A DNA stretch of 64,000 nucleotides, taken from an uncultured Clostridia bacterium. Lineage in GTDB: Bacteria; Bacillota; Clostridia; Christensenellales; CAG-917. Made by a program: the position numbers and the translations under genes. Location of the stretch: positions 1 to 64,000 of the forward strand of contig CAKQUV010000007.1 of NCBI GenBank assembly GCA_934277615.1, read 5' to 3'. The notes under the pieces are model-generated. The model searched no databases, had not been told where the DNA came from, and was given only the letters and a program-made list of their open reading frames with translations. Of the stretch, positions 15,607 to 25,035 are shown in pieces; positions within the stretch are counted from its first letter, which is position 1; every line of letters begins with the position of its first letter.

Positions 15607-15669
15607 AGCACCCCGAGGAGCGCAAACCCAACGTACTTTTCGTACGTGATTTGCAAAACTCGGGGTGCT
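15607..15669 (-). repeat. Nested-hairpin element H2 (terminator-like)
   Basis: The outer arms AGCACCCCGAG (15607-15617) and CTCGGGGTGCT (15659-15669) pair perfectly. Inside are GCAAA (15622-15626) / TTTGC (15650-15654) and the same apical ACGTAC/GTACGT with a GAAAA loop on the minus strand. The internal-loop sequences CCCA and GA match H1 and the copy at 63337. TTTCGCGTT follows on the minus strand. It lies 80 bases past the fba stop and may be the fba terminator. Confidence 0.78.
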
Positions 15670-15749
15670 GTAAGGAACGAAGTGACGGAATAGCGATTGT
15701 TACGCTTTGCGTCAATCGCGTCCAAAGTTAATCGCTGTTTGGCGGACTT

Positions 15750-16679
15750 TTACGCTTTGTGGTCGCAACCAAGAACGTCGACAATCTTATGCTTTACAAC
15801 TTGCTTCACTGCCTCTCTTGCCGGTCCGAGATATTGGCGAGGATCGAAGTGAGAAGGATTGAGAGCAAAATGCTCGCGGATTGCGGCGGTGCAAGCAAGA
15901 CGGAGGTCGGAGTCGATGTTGATCTTGCAGACTGCCATAGAAGCCGCTTTGCGGAGCATGTCTTCGGGAACGCCTTGTGCGCCGGGCATGCTGCCACCGT
16001 ATTGGTTGATGATCTTGACAAGGTCTTGCGGAACGGAGGACGCACCGTGCAAAACGATGGGGAATCCGGGCAAGCGCTTGCTGACTTCTTCGAGGATGTC
16101 GAAACGAAGTTGAGGTTGACCTTTGAACTTGTATGCGCCGTGAGAGGTGCCGATTGCGATTGCAAGAGAATCAACGCCGGTCTTGTTGACAAATTCTTCA
16201 ACTTGGTCGGGATCGGTGAATTGAGCGTCTTTTGCGGCAACGTTGACTGCGTCCTCGATGCCTGCGAGTTTGCCGAGTTCTGCCTCGACGACTACGCCGT
16301 GATCGTGTGCGTATTCGACAACTTGCTTTGTGATGCTGATATTTTCTGCAAACGGATGTGCGCTTGCGTCAATCATAACGGAAGTAAAGCCGTGGTCAAC
16401 GCAGTCTTTGCAGAGTGCGAAACTGTCGCCGTGATCGAGGTGCAAGCAAATGGGAAGACCGCTGGTTTCGACTGCTGCCTCAACCATCTTGGTGAGATAA
16501 GTCGTATTTGCGTATTTTCTTGCGCCGGAAGATACTTGAAGGATAAGCGGAGCTTGCTCTTCGGTAGCTGCCTCGACGATACCTTGGATAATTTCCATAT
16601 TGTTGACGTTGAAAGCACCGATTGCGTAACCGCCTGCGTATGCTTTTTTGAACATTTCGGTTGTAGTAACTAATGGCAT
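15750..16679 (-). CDS. fba: Class II fructose-1,6-bisphosphate aldolase
   Basis: This zinc-dependent aldolase splits fructose-1,6-bisphosphate into dihydroxyacetone phosphate and glyceraldehyde-3-phosphate. The 309-residue protein shows the class II signatures: LHLDHGDS (catalytic D82, zinc ligand H83), VEAELGKLAG (E134), GTSHGAYK (H180) and LHGASS (H211). The ATG at 16679 is preceded by GGGAGG at ideal spacing; an in-frame start 15 bases earlier would overlap that site. The promoter at 16712-16740 has a consensus TATAAT, as expected for a highly expressed glycolytic gene. Downstream lie two nested-hairpin elements and then gap. Tagatose-bisphosphate aldolase is a related possibility, but glycolytic use is more likely. 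Confidence 0.96.
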   Translation of the reverse strand: MPLVTTTEMFKKAYAGGYAIGAFNVNNMEIIQGIVEAATEEQAPLILQVSSGARKYANTTYLTKMVEAAVETSGLPICLHLDHGDSFALCKDCVDHGFTSVMIDASAHPFAENISITKQVVEYAHDHGVVVEAELGKLAGIEDAVNVAAKDAQFTDPDQVEEFVNKTGVDSLAIAIGTSHGAYKFKGQPQLRFDILEEVSKRLPGFPIVLHGASSVPQDLVKIINQYGGSMPGAQGVPEDMLRKAASMAVCKINIDSDLRLACTAAIREHFALNPSHFDPRQYLGPAREAVKQVVKHKIVDVLGCDHKA

Positions 16680-16711
16680 TGTTGTGCCTCCCAAAATTTT
16701 ATTTCGCGTAC

Positions 16712-16740
16712 ATTATACAACCTCATATGGAAAAACACAA
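16712..16740 (-). promoter_or_regulatory. fba promoter
   Basis: On the minus strand: TTGTGT (16735-16740), 17-base spacer, TATAAT (16712-16717), 33 bases ahead of the start codon. Its -35 overlaps the T tract of the upstream gene's terminator. Confidence 0.65.
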
Positions 16741-16763
16741 CCGTTTATATAAAAAATCGGTTG
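16731..16763 (-). terminator. Terminator of the small multidrug export-type gene
   Basis: CAACCG (16758-16763 read on minus) pairs with CGGTTG (16738-16743) around a self-complementary AT-rich loop, followed by TGTTTTT on the minus strand. The stem is short, so strength is uncertain. Confidence 0.5.
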
Positions 16764-16780
16764 CGTTTTGAGATTGCAAG

Positions 16781-17620
16781 TTATATTACGTCGTCCTTAT
16801 CGACGATGTTCTTGTTGCGTTTTTCATCGTGCCCGATGACAATGTGTTTGTCGCCGTTTTCGTCGATATATTCCTTTTTTACGAGCACTTTTCCGTCCTC
16901 GTCCGCCTCTTTTTTGAGCACGGCAAGCTCGTATTCACTCTTATTTTTGTACTTTTCAAGCTCGGTTTTACGCTTCTTTTCGGCGCGTTTGCTTCTTACG
17001 AAGTACAGCGACACGGCAAGCGCGATTGCGAGGATAACGAACCCGTAAAGGAAAAGGTTGTTGTACTCTTGCGGAAGGAAATACGCAATGCTTGTGAGAA
17101 TTCCGCCTGCCACGATATTGCCCAAAAACACGGCAAGCGCCGCTTTCCACACGGGAAAATTGAGAAAACTACCTATACAAGAACCTGTCCAAGCGCCCGT
17201 CATGGGGAGCGGAATCGCGACAAAGGTGAACAAACCCCAAAACTTTTTTGCGTCCTTGGATATGGGTTTTTTGTGCTTTGCAGCGGTTTTTTGATACTCT
17301 TCCTCGCTGTATGCGCTCTCTGCCCTGTCGGCGAGATTGCTTTCCATACGTCTGCCGATTTTGGAGAACCATTTGGAGCGACGAAGTTTGCGCAATAACG
17401 GTCTTGTGAGCAAAATAAGCGGCAAAATGACGGTGGTCGAACCTGCAATGCAACAAAGCATACCAAGCAAAAATTCTTGTATAGTGCCGTTTGGGAACAT
17501 ATACGGCATCGTCAAAATCGCCCCTCTCAGCTCGACGATAGGGATAATCGAGATGACGTACAACGTCAGATAGGGGTTGCCGATGGCTTGGCTGATTTGG
17601 TTGATAAGGTCTTGAATCAT
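16781..17620 (-). CDS. Small multidrug export-type membrane protein (COG2426-like)
   Basis: The 279-residue protein matches the family annotated as putative small multidrug export proteins. It begins with a helix containing SIIPIVELRGAI, where the E-L-R-G-A motif is the family hallmark, then has a second helix (about 45-72). A paired second half includes FVAIPLPMTGAWTGSCIGSFL (split motif) and GNIVAGG, plus a helix near 185-207. The loop at about 85-125 and the C-terminal ~70 residues are highly charged and cytoplasmic; that charged tail is longer than in most members. The export function of this family is weakly established. Divergent promoters separate it from the TtcA-type gene. Confidence 0.78.
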   Translation of the reverse strand: MIQDLINQISQAIGNPYLTLYVISIIPIVELRGAILTMPYMFPNGTIQEFLLGMLCCIAGSTTVILPLILLTRPLLRKLRRSKWFSKIGRRMESNLADRAESAYSEEEYQKTAAKHKKPISKDAKKFWGLFTFVAIPLPMTGAWTGSCIGSFLNFPVWKAALAVFLGNIVAGGILTSIAYFLPQEYNNLFLYGFVILAIALAVSLYFVRSKRAEKKRKTELEKYKNKSEYELAVLKKEADEDGKVLVKKEYIDENGDKHIVIGHDEKRNKNIVDKDDVI

Positions 17621-17648
17621 AGTCTTTTACGCCTCGTTGCTCATACAA

Positions 17649-17677
17649 AGTATATGGTATAGCGCAAATTATGTCAA
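17649..17677 (-). promoter_or_regulatory. Promoter of the small multidrug export-type gene
   Basis: On the minus strand: TTGACA (17672-17677), 17-base spacer, TATACT (17649-17654), about 29 bases from the start codon. Confidence 0.75.
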
Positions 17678-17697
17678 GGCGATTTGGCTTATTACGC

Positions 17698-17726
17698 TTG
17701 CCATTTACCACGCCTTTAAGTATAAT
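17698..17726 (+). promoter_or_regulatory. Promoter of the TtcA-type gene
   Basis: TTGCCA (17698-17703), 17-base spacer, TATAAT (17721-17726), with the ATG at 17763. Confidence 0.7.
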
Positions 17727-17762
17727 TTTGTCGAATAAATTATATTTTCGGACGGTAGATTT

Positions 17763-18494
17763 ATGCAAAAAATATTGAGCGCAATGCGCAGAGCCGTGCA
17801 GGATTACGATATGATTCACGACGGCGACAAAATATTCGTGGGCTTGTCGGGCGGAAAGGACAGCACCCTGCTTTTGAGCGCGCTTGCGGCGTATAGACGC
17901 TTCTCTCCCGAACACTACGACCTCGAGGCCATAACCGTGGATATGGGGCTCAAAGAGACCAAACAAGAGGAAATGGACGCCCTTATTGCCTACTGCGATA
18001 GCCTCGGCGTAAAACACCACCTCATAAAGACGGATATCGGCGAAATCATATTCGATGCACGCAAAGAGCAAAATCCTTGCTCCCTTTGCGCCAAAATGCG
18101 CAGAGGCGCGCTCAACAACGAGATAATTCGCCTCGGCGGAGGCAAACTTGCCCTCGGACACAACGCAGACGACGTTGCCGAAACAATGCTGCTGTCGCTA
18201 CTGTACGAAGGTCGCTTTTCCTGCTTTGCTCCCACCGCTTATATGGACAAATCGGGCATAACGCTCATTCGCCCGCTTATCTACATCGAGGAATACGACA
18301 TCAAATCCACCGTCGCGCGCCTCGGCTTGCCAATCGTCAACAACCCCTGCCCCATGAACCACGAATCGCAACGCGAATATATGAAAAACCTCATCAAAAA
18401 CATCTGCAAGGATATCCCGTTTGCCAAACAACGCATTTTGGGCGCGATATTCCACCCCGAAAGGAACAATTTGTGGACACCCGTAAAGAAATGA
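17763..18494 (+). CDS. ttcA: TtcA/TtuA-family tRNA thiolation enzyme (PP-loop ATPase)
   Basis: Members of this family adenylate a tRNA pyrimidine and replace its 2-oxygen with sulfur, often with an Fe-S cluster: TtcA at C32, TtuA at T54. The 243-residue protein has SGGKDS (residues 29-34), the cluster-type pair C106-x2-C109 in PCSLCAKMRRG, the GHNADD motif that marks TtcA/TtuA proteins (about 138-143), and a later cysteine in NNPCPMN. It is shorter than E. coli TtcA (311). In Firmicutes such short TtcA-like proteins are common, and the exact tRNA position they modify is not always known. It has its own promoter and shares a terminator with the convergent giant lipoprotein gene. Confidence 0.82.
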   Translation: MQKILSAMRRAVQDYDMIHDGDKIFVGLSGGKDSTLLLSALAAYRRFSPEHYDLEAITVDMGLKETKQEEMDALIAYCDSLGVKHHLIKTDIGEIIFDARKEQNPCSLCAKMRRGALNNEIIRLGGGKLALGHNADDVAETMLLSLLYEGRFSCFAPTAYMDKSGITLIRPLIYIEEYDIKSTVARLGLPIVNNPCPMNHESQREYMKNLIKNICKDIPFAKQRILGAIFHPERNNLWTPVKK

Positions 18495-18533
18495 CACACT
18501 TCGTGTGAGTTCACTCTCCCCTCATCAAAACGT

Positions 18534-18565
18534 AAAAACACCTCCGATTTCTCGAAGGTGTTTTT
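18534..18565. terminator. Bidirectional terminator between ttcA and the giant lipoprotein gene
   Basis: AAAAACACCT / AGGTGTTTTT with CGA/TCG inside, loop TTTC. A/T runs on both sides allow it to end both convergent transcripts. A small CACACTTCGTGTG hairpin also lies at the end of the TtcA-type gene. Confidence 0.82.
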
Positions 18566-18600
18566 GATTTTGTTTTCACGACGCTATGCGCCGAGTGAGA

Positions 18601-21600
18601 TTAGAGCGAGAATCCTTCACAAGTATAGACTGTACCAACTTTCAAGTTGTAATCTTCTGTATTGTTTACATTAAGACCCGGGCACGCTTTAACTGTAAGT
18701 GTGTTACCAGATACAGTAAACGTAATTGTCTTTCCGACATTACCCATATTACCACCTTGTGCAGTTACCGTCACAGTAAGCTCATTTCCTGAAAGCACGC
18801 CATTTGCAAATTCCACATAGAATCCAGTATATCCAACTTCAATGCGACCCGCAATGTCAACACCGTCAGCAAATTGAATATATCTACTGGTGCTCGTTCC
18901 CAAAAGGAATTTGCAATTTGCAAACACGCTCTTACCGAGAAGCTTCTTGCCCGTGACGTCAATACCATATACCGTTGATGCTTCGCCGTCATAGATTGTG
19001 ATGTTTGTACCACTTACGACGTAAGTCTTGCTCGTACCCGTTACCACGCCGTGTCCATCAAGTGCAATAGTGGAATCGTCGGGAAGCGTGTAGGTGCCTT
19101 CATATCCGTCAAGAGCAAGTGTGTACGTGCCGTTGCCGAGAGCGATGACTCTCATTTGTTTGTTAAGCACAAACGTTGCTTGCGTCTTATCTTCGTTGAG
19201 AGTGTACGCTACGCTTTGTCCGTTTACAGTCAATGTGCCAAAGCCATTGAGTACGATGTCACCATATGCGTCATCGGATGTATAGGTACCTGCTTTACCA
19301 TCACTTTCAAGAACAGTGAACGCACCGTTCTCATGACGATACATTGCGACCAATGTATCACCTTGTTTAATAACAATTGTAGTTCCATTGGTGTTGAGTT
19401 TAGCCGTGACATCAACTTCATTGCCCGCAAGGTCATAAACTTTCACATTGCCATATACCTTGTCGTTATCGATAAAGACTGTTTTTGCAACTCCATCCGC
19501 CACAAACGGGATAAGTCTTGTCTTGTAAGAATTCCAACTAATCATATTCGACTTATCCATTGTGACAGTATTTGCACCTTTGAAATAGAAATATGCATCT
19601 GTTCCAAAGTTATCGACATTCGACGAATCTGCATATACGAAAAGGCCGTTAACCTTATCGTAATACGCATAATAATAAGAACTACCACTTGAGATCTTGC
19701 AATAACCAGTTTCGTCATTGTAATCCACAATTGTACCAGTCTTATAGCCTGAAAGCTTGCCCAAGACGTCAATTTTCAGTGCCGCTCTGGAATATGCGTT
19801 GGTAGCAGCCCACACTTCCCATCCGTTGTAAGAACCATATGCAGCAACCGCATCAATCCATTCGCAATATACAGTTGTATCTTCAGTAATTGTCTTTGCA
19901 TTGAAGTCAACTTTGGTTACACCTTCGTCGGCAGTAGTATACCACTTGCTAAATGCTTTTCCGTCTTTAAATGCCGGTTGATACTTGCTCATATCAAGCG
20001 CATCGCCTGCGCCGAATTTGTATGTTGCATTTTCAAGTCCGTTGCCATAGATGATTGTCAATGTAACAACTTTGTCAAGTTTTGCAACAAATGTCATGTC
20101 ACCCGTAGCGGTATATTTTGTGAAGAGAGTTTGAGTCTCATCGCCGGCCACGTACCAGCCGCGGAAAACAAATCCTTCAACCGTGTAGTCAGACCACAAA
20201 GGCAATTCGATAAACTTGTACACGTTTTCATCAGTCTTAACAGTGTTTTCACCATCCATATACGTGATTTTTACGCAATTGCTTGCAAACAGCGTAACCG
20301 TATGCGTATTTTTGTCTACCGAAAGTTTGTGAGACGTTTTGCTCAAGACAACGTCAAATTGATATTGCTCCGTGCTCTCGTTTGCAACGTATGTGCCTGA
20401 GTCTGTCAACGTGCCGTCTTGACTGTATATATCAATAAGACCTGCGCCGTTCAATACGAACTTCTTATCGCCGTCCATGGTATACACACCTTCGCTTCCG
20501 TCGGTTCCAACCATCGTTGTGCCATTGTAAGCAAATCTTGCGATTTCGCTACCGTCAGCTCCAAACACATACAACGATTTTGCATTGTAGCAGTTTTCAG
20601 CAGCAATTGTGTTGCCGTTTACTGCTGCATCCTTGAATGACGTACCAAAGTATACTTTACCGTCATTGATAAACGCAGCATAGTTTGTACCGTCTTTGGA
20701 GTAAGACAACACTCTTGTCTTGCCGCCATTCCAGTAAGAGCATTTTACGTCTGCACTATCAACTTTCTCGATCGGGAGCAAATAGTAGACCTTTGAGAAT
20801 GTCTTATCTTTGATTGTGTTGCTCATTACGATAACGCCGGTCGCCTTATCGATATAGCCGTAATAAAGATTGCTTCCGATCGTAACCGAGATTTCTCCGG
20901 CTTCTTTGTTGGTATATGCAATCGTGATATCGCCCGCATTAAACGGCCAACCGGATTGTTTTGCGTTGCCGTCCGCGTCAACGGAAATTTTTGCAGAACT
21001 TCTTACATCGGGAGTATTGACCGCGCCGTTTGCGTTAGTTCCAGTAAATTGTACGGGGATATACGTATTGTACCAAGGTTCAGCGTCGCTCCACTTTGCA
21101 TAAACGGTTATGGATGCGTTGATCTTGCTTCCGCTTGTCCATGCAGTTCCTTCATCAAAGGTTGCAGTTGTAAACCAGCCGTCAAATCTATGTTTTGCCC
21201 AAACCGGTGTAGCAAGATCAACGATGTCGCCTTCACCGTAAGCTTTCACAAGATTATCCGTTGTTCCGTCGTTATATACAGCGGTAAACACATACTTTGT
21301 ATCCCACTTTGCCGTGAAATCTACGTTTGCTACCGGCTTATATGCGCCGTTATAGAGTGTTTCGTTTCCTTCGATCAACCAACCTCTGAACATATTGTCG
21401 GCATTGGTGAGTGTCGGGAGTGTGATTTCAATGTTCTTGTTGACTTGTACAGTTGCCTCAAGCGCTTCAATCGGTGTGATCGCCGTTATGTACGTTACGG
21501 TTACCATCGGTTTTTCAGCAGTATAAGTACTGCCGTTGAGTGTAACTACATAGTACTCGGCGTTCTTTCCGTCTTTATCGACAACATACAAATCAAATTT

Positions 21601-24600
21601 CTTTGCCTCTGCATCGGTCACAGCATAAGTACCGTTCTTTGTACCCCAAGTAAATCCGCCTACGCCGTCAAAGACAAGGCTGTCTTGACCTTCACAAGTA
21701 TAAGTGCCGAAGTATGCATCGAGTTCACGGGGCATATATGACGAACTAGTGCTATCGCCTATTGTTGCTTTTCCTTCTGCAGCAGCACGAGCGAATATCA
21801 CTTTCCCGTCTTTGTAGACCAAAACGGACGCGGATTTTGCGATTGAATTTGTTGCACTAGATTTCACTGAAAGAGTGTTGCCATTCAAGTCTTTGATTTC
21901 TACGCCGCTGTAAATCTTGTTGCCATACGTAAAGATGATAGTATTGTCGCCGAGAGCGGTCTTTGCCTCTACAAATTGCGCATAATAACCCGTAGTTGTC
22001 GTGCCGACTTTTACAGCATATACGCCATAACTTGCTACAACCCTACCGTCACTTGGCATATCTTGACCAAGGAAGTAATAGTCTTTTCCGATATCATTAT
22101 CATCATAAATGCCAAGAATTATTTTTGCTTCGGCATCAAAGTAGAATGTGTTGTCCTTTTTGCCATCCGACCATGTGACCTTTTGCGTCGCAGGATCATA
22201 TGCGGTCACCTTACCGGTCTTAAGTCCGGTAATATTACCGTCTATGTCAATGGTAAGTGCCTTTTTCTCGCTACTTGATTCCTTTCCCCAAAGTTCTGAA
22301 CCATGGTACGTGCCGACGTATGCGGGGATTTCTTTCCACACCGGGACAAGCGTGATGTCTTCGGTTGCCGTTGTTTTGGTGTCAAATTCCTCGTCGTCTT
22401 CGGTGTATTTACCATCGCCGTCAAGGTCAATGCCCCAGCCGATAAATTTACGATTTCCGTCAATATCCCAAGTCGGCAAGTATGCGCCGATTTCTTCGCC
22501 GTAAGGAACTTGCTTTGTGATAGTCTCGCCGGCTGCGCCGTCTTTGATTGTAATGGTAACAGGCGCCTTCCACACTGCAGTAAGCGTAACGTCTGCACCG
22601 GTTGGAGTATACTCCGTTACATAGCCTTCTTGACCTTCAACTGTCCAACCGACAAATACGTTGCCTTCCGTTTCCGTAACGCCTTCAAACGTGGGGAGAA
22701 CCAGTTTGATATTGTTGTTTACGCTCTTATATGCATCACCGATTGTATCTGCGCCATATGCCGTAACGTACGTGATTGCCGTCATCGGTTTTTCAACCGT
22801 GATTTGACCGTCTGCAAGCGTGAACGTGTAGTATTCGGTTGCGGTTTCAACGCTTTCGCCAACGTAAAGCTCAAAATACGCTTTCGCTTCGTTGTAAGAA
22901 TAAACGCCTGCTTTTCCGCCGATTGTCGCGCCGCCGATACCGTCAAGAACTACGTTTCCGAATTGTGCATTGTCATACGCGCCTTCATTGTTGTCGGTCT
23001 TGACAAATGCGCCATCCGCATTCTTTTGGTATGCGCCAAGCGCTTTGCCGTCTTTTGCAGACACTTTGACATAGTTTGCACTTCCGCATTGGTCGGAAGT
23101 CAACGTATTGCCGTCTTTGTCTTGGAATTTAACGCCAAAGAGTACGCTCTCGTCGTTGATGAGCATATTGAAGGTGTGATATTCGTGCAAGTTGCAAAGC
23201 GTTGTATATGACGTTGCAATACTGTCGCCAATCAACGAACCGGTAATATCGTCGGACTTAATGCCGCTTTCGACAGGAACAATCATAAACACGTCATTGT
23301 ACAAACCTCTTGCGGTTGTAACCATAATGCCTGTTTCAAAATCGACATAACCTTCATAGGTATCCGAGCCGAGTGTACGAGTGATTTTGCCAGTGCTTGC
23401 GTCAACCATAGTTATTTTGGTCGTACCACGGAACGGATATGCATCGCCCTCGCCAACACCATGGTCGTTGAACGTAACAGAACCCCATGGATCCTTTTTT
23501 ATTCTGCCATACGAGTCAATCGACAACTCAAATGCAATGTAAGTCTTTCCGTCATACGGAGCGACGAGTTTAGCAAATTCTTTCTTATATTCGTATTCGC
23601 CTTTTGTATAGATTGTATAACCTTCTTGGTTGTAGTCGGCTACTTTGGTCTCTTTGACAGTCCATGTAGAAAGTTCGCCAAGAGAGGTTGCGTGTTCTTT
23701 ATCGGTATATCCGCAAAGAGTGCAATCCTTATATGCAAATGCATAATCAGCGTTATCTACATGCAAATACTCTTTGCCGTATTTGTGAACTTCTTCGGAC
23801 GTTGCCTTCACACCGCAAACTTCGCATTTCTTTACGTGTTTTTGCGATGTGTCAAGTTCAATTTCTGTATCACCCCAATAGTCTGTATCCATTACAGGTT
23901 CATATTGAGTGAATTTATGTCCGAGTGCCGCAACGACGTTTTCTTGCGTCTCATCGCAGTTCTCGCAAATAGATTCCGCAACACCTGTCTCTGTGCAGGT
24001 CGGTTCTTTTGTAACCTTAAACTCGCTATATTTATGACCAAGAGCCTTGCCGTTCTCATAGGTCAAGGTGCTCACTGCTCCGCATACGCAAGAATAATAA
24101 TAGGTTGCCGCATGCGTGCAATCTGCGTCTGTTGCCTTATGATTGCCGTCTTTCTTGCTGAAGTCATGTTCAACTGCGTCGCTATACGCTTCGCAACCCG
24201 TGCATTTACGGCTGTGTGTGCCGTCGCCGTTGTCTTTGATTTCGCCGGTGAAGCTATGCTCGATTTGCGGAATGACAACCGTAACCGTGCCGTATACGGA
24301 AGTATAAACGTCCGCACCTGCCGCTGCGTGAGTTGCGTCGGTGTGTTGTTTCGTCCATACGCTATCCGTAAGCACTGCAACGGTTTCTTCCTCATAGCTG
24401 CCGCATGCGCAATATTTTCTTGCAAGACCGGTTTCGGTTGCGGTAGGCGCTTTGGAAAGTTCCCAATTGCCGTAAACGTGTTGACCTGCCGCGACTTCGA
24501 CAAGCACCGTGCCGTACACGGACGTGTATTGCACAAAGCCTTTGCTCTCGTGAGTCGGATCTTGGCTGGTTATTGTTGTCCACACAGACGAGTCGCTGAG

Positions 24601-25035
24601 TTTCGGTACATTAACGTTGTCAACGCTGCCGCAAGCGCATACTCTCGTTGCAGAACCTTCTTCGTCTACGGTCGGAGCCTTTGTAAGATTCCATGCCCCA
24701 TAAGCGTGCTCTGTCGTCTTTTCGGTCGTTACAGTAACGGAGCCGTATGCCGACTTGTACACTTTGAAACCTTTGCTAGTGTGAGTTGCGTCTTGGCTTG
24801 CCTCGACCGTCCATACGGTAGTATCGCTCAATTTTGCGAGTTCCACCGTTTCAACGTCACCGCAAGCGCATGCTCTCGTTGCAGAGCCTACAGCGTCCTC
24901 TGTCGGTGCCGTTGTGATGTCCCATGCTCCGTATGTATGAGTATGTTCGGGTTGCGTCCCTTCATCACAAGCAACGAACAAAACCGCCAATATTGCAACG
25001 ATTGCAATCACAAACATAATTCTGTTGCGTTTCAT
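18601..25035 (-). CDS. Giant cell-surface lipoprotein with CxCG repeats and InlB-type repeats
   Basis: A 2144-residue secreted lipoprotein; the signal peptide ends FVAC with lipidated C23. Residues about 30-470 hold at least eight repeats of H-x-Y-..-W...PT..G.A.R.C.CG type (CACG, CVCG, CENC, CEVC, CTLC), each with a Cys pair that could bind zinc or form disulfides. The rest is about three modules of roughly 430-500 residues. Each has a beta-rich segment (IDxxGxI, then GTYTCEGQDSL-like and GTY turns) followed by InlB/Flg_new repeats (FVGW, FRGW, FDGW ... AVWK, AKW). Such repeats are common in adhesins of gut Firmicutes. It is the last gene of the lipoprotein cluster but has its own promoter and a leader of about 265 bases. 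Function is inferred to be adhesion or binding. Confidence 0.88.
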   Translation of the reverse strand: MKRNRIMFVIAIVAILAVLFVACDEGTQPEHTHTYGAWDITTAPTEDAVGSATRACACGDVETVELAKLSDTTVWTVEASQDATHTSKGFKVYKSAYGSVTVTTEKTTEHAYGAWNLTKAPTVDEEGSATRVCACGSVDNVNVPKLSDSSVWTTITSQDPTHESKGFVQYTSVYGTVLVEVAAGQHVYGNWELSKAPTATETGLARKYCACGSYEEETVAVLTDSVWTKQHTDATHAAAGADVYTSVYGTVTVVIPQIEHSFTGEIKDNGDGTHSRKCTGCEAYSDAVEHDFSKKDGNHKATDADCTHAATYYYSCVCGAVSTLTYENGKALGHKYSEFKVTKEPTCTETGVAESICENCDETQENVVAALGHKFTQYEPVMDTDYWGDTEIELDTSQKHVKKCEVCGVKATSEEVHKYGKEYLHVDNADYAFAYKDCTLCGYTDKEHATSLGELSTWTVKETKVADYNQEGYTIYTKGEYEYKKEFAKLVAPYDGKTYIAFELSIDSYGRIKKDPWGSVTFNDHGVGEGDAYPFRGTTKITMVDASTGKITRTLGSDTYEGYVDFETGIMVTTARGLYNDVFMIVPVESGIKSDDITGSLIGDSIATSYTTLCNLHEYHTFNMLINDESVLFGVKFQDKDGNTLTSDQCGSANYVKVSAKDGKALGAYQKNADGAFVKTDNNEGAYDNAQFGNVVLDGIGGATIGGKAGVYSYNEAKAYFELYVGESVETATEYYTFTLADGQITVEKPMTAITYVTAYGADTIGDAYKSVNNNIKLVLPTFEGVTETEGNVFVGWTVEGQEGYVTEYTPTGADVTLTAVWKAPVTITIKDGAAGETITKQVPYGEEIGAYLPTWDIDGNRKFIGWGIDLDGDGKYTEDDEEFDTKTTATEDITLVPVWKEIPAYVGTYHGSELWGKESSSEKKALTIDIDGNITGLKTGKVTAYDPATQKVTWSDGKKDNTFYFDAEAKIILGIYDDNDIGKDYYFLGQDMPSDGRVVASYGVYAVKVGTTTTGYYAQFVEAKTALGDNTIIFTYGNKIYSGVEIKDLNGNTLSVKSSATNSIAKSASVLVYKDGKVIFARAAAEGKATIGDSTSSSYMPRELDAYFGTYTCEGQDSLVFDGVGGFTWGTKNGTYAVTDAEAKKFDLYVVDKDGKNAEYYVVTLNGSTYTAEKPMVTVTYITAITPIEALEATVQVNKNIEITLPTLTNADNMFRGWLIEGNETLYNGAYKPVANVDFTAKWDTKYVFTAVYNDGTTDNLVKAYGEGDIVDLATPVWAKHRFDGWFTTATFDEGTAWTSGSKINASITVYAKWSDAEPWYNTYIPVQFTGTNANGAVNTPDVRSSAKISVDADGNAKQSGWPFNAGDITIAYTNKEAGEISVTIGSNLYYGYIDKATGVIVMSNTIKDKTFSKVYYLLPIEKVDSADVKCSYWNGGKTRVLSYSKDGTNYAAFINDGKVYFGTSFKDAAVNGNTIAAENCYNAKSLYVFGADGSEIARFAYNGTTMVGTDGSEGVYTMDGDKKFVLNGAGLIDIYSQDGTLTDSGTYVANESTEQYQFDVVLSKTSHKLSVDKNTHTVTLFASNCVKITYMDGENTVKTDENVYKFIELPLWSDYTVEGFVFRGWYVAGDETQTLFTKYTATGDMTFVAKLDKVVTLTIIYGNGLENATYKFGAGDALDMSKYQPAFKDGKAFSKWYTTADEGVTKVDFNAKTITEDTTVYCEWIDAVAAYGSYNGWEVWAATNAYSRAALKIDVLGKLSGYKTGTIVDYNDETGYCKISSGSSYYYAYYDKVNGLFVYADSSNVDNFGTDAYFYFKGANTVTMDKSNMISWNSYKTRLIPFVADGVAKTVFIDNDKVYGNVKVYDLAGNEVDVTAKLNTNGTTIVIKQGDTLVAMYRHENGAFTVLESDGKAGTYTSDDAYGDIVLNGFGTLTVNGQSVAYTLNEDKTQATFVLNKQMRVIALGNGTYTLALDGYEGTYTLPDDSTIALDGHGVVTGTSKTYVVSGTNITIYDGEASTVYGIDVTGKKLLGKSVFANCKFLLGTSTSRYIQFADGVDIAGRIEVGYTGFYVEFANGVLSGNELTVTVTAQGGNMGNVGKTITFTVSGNTLTVKACPGLNVNNTEDYNLKVGTVYTCEGFSL

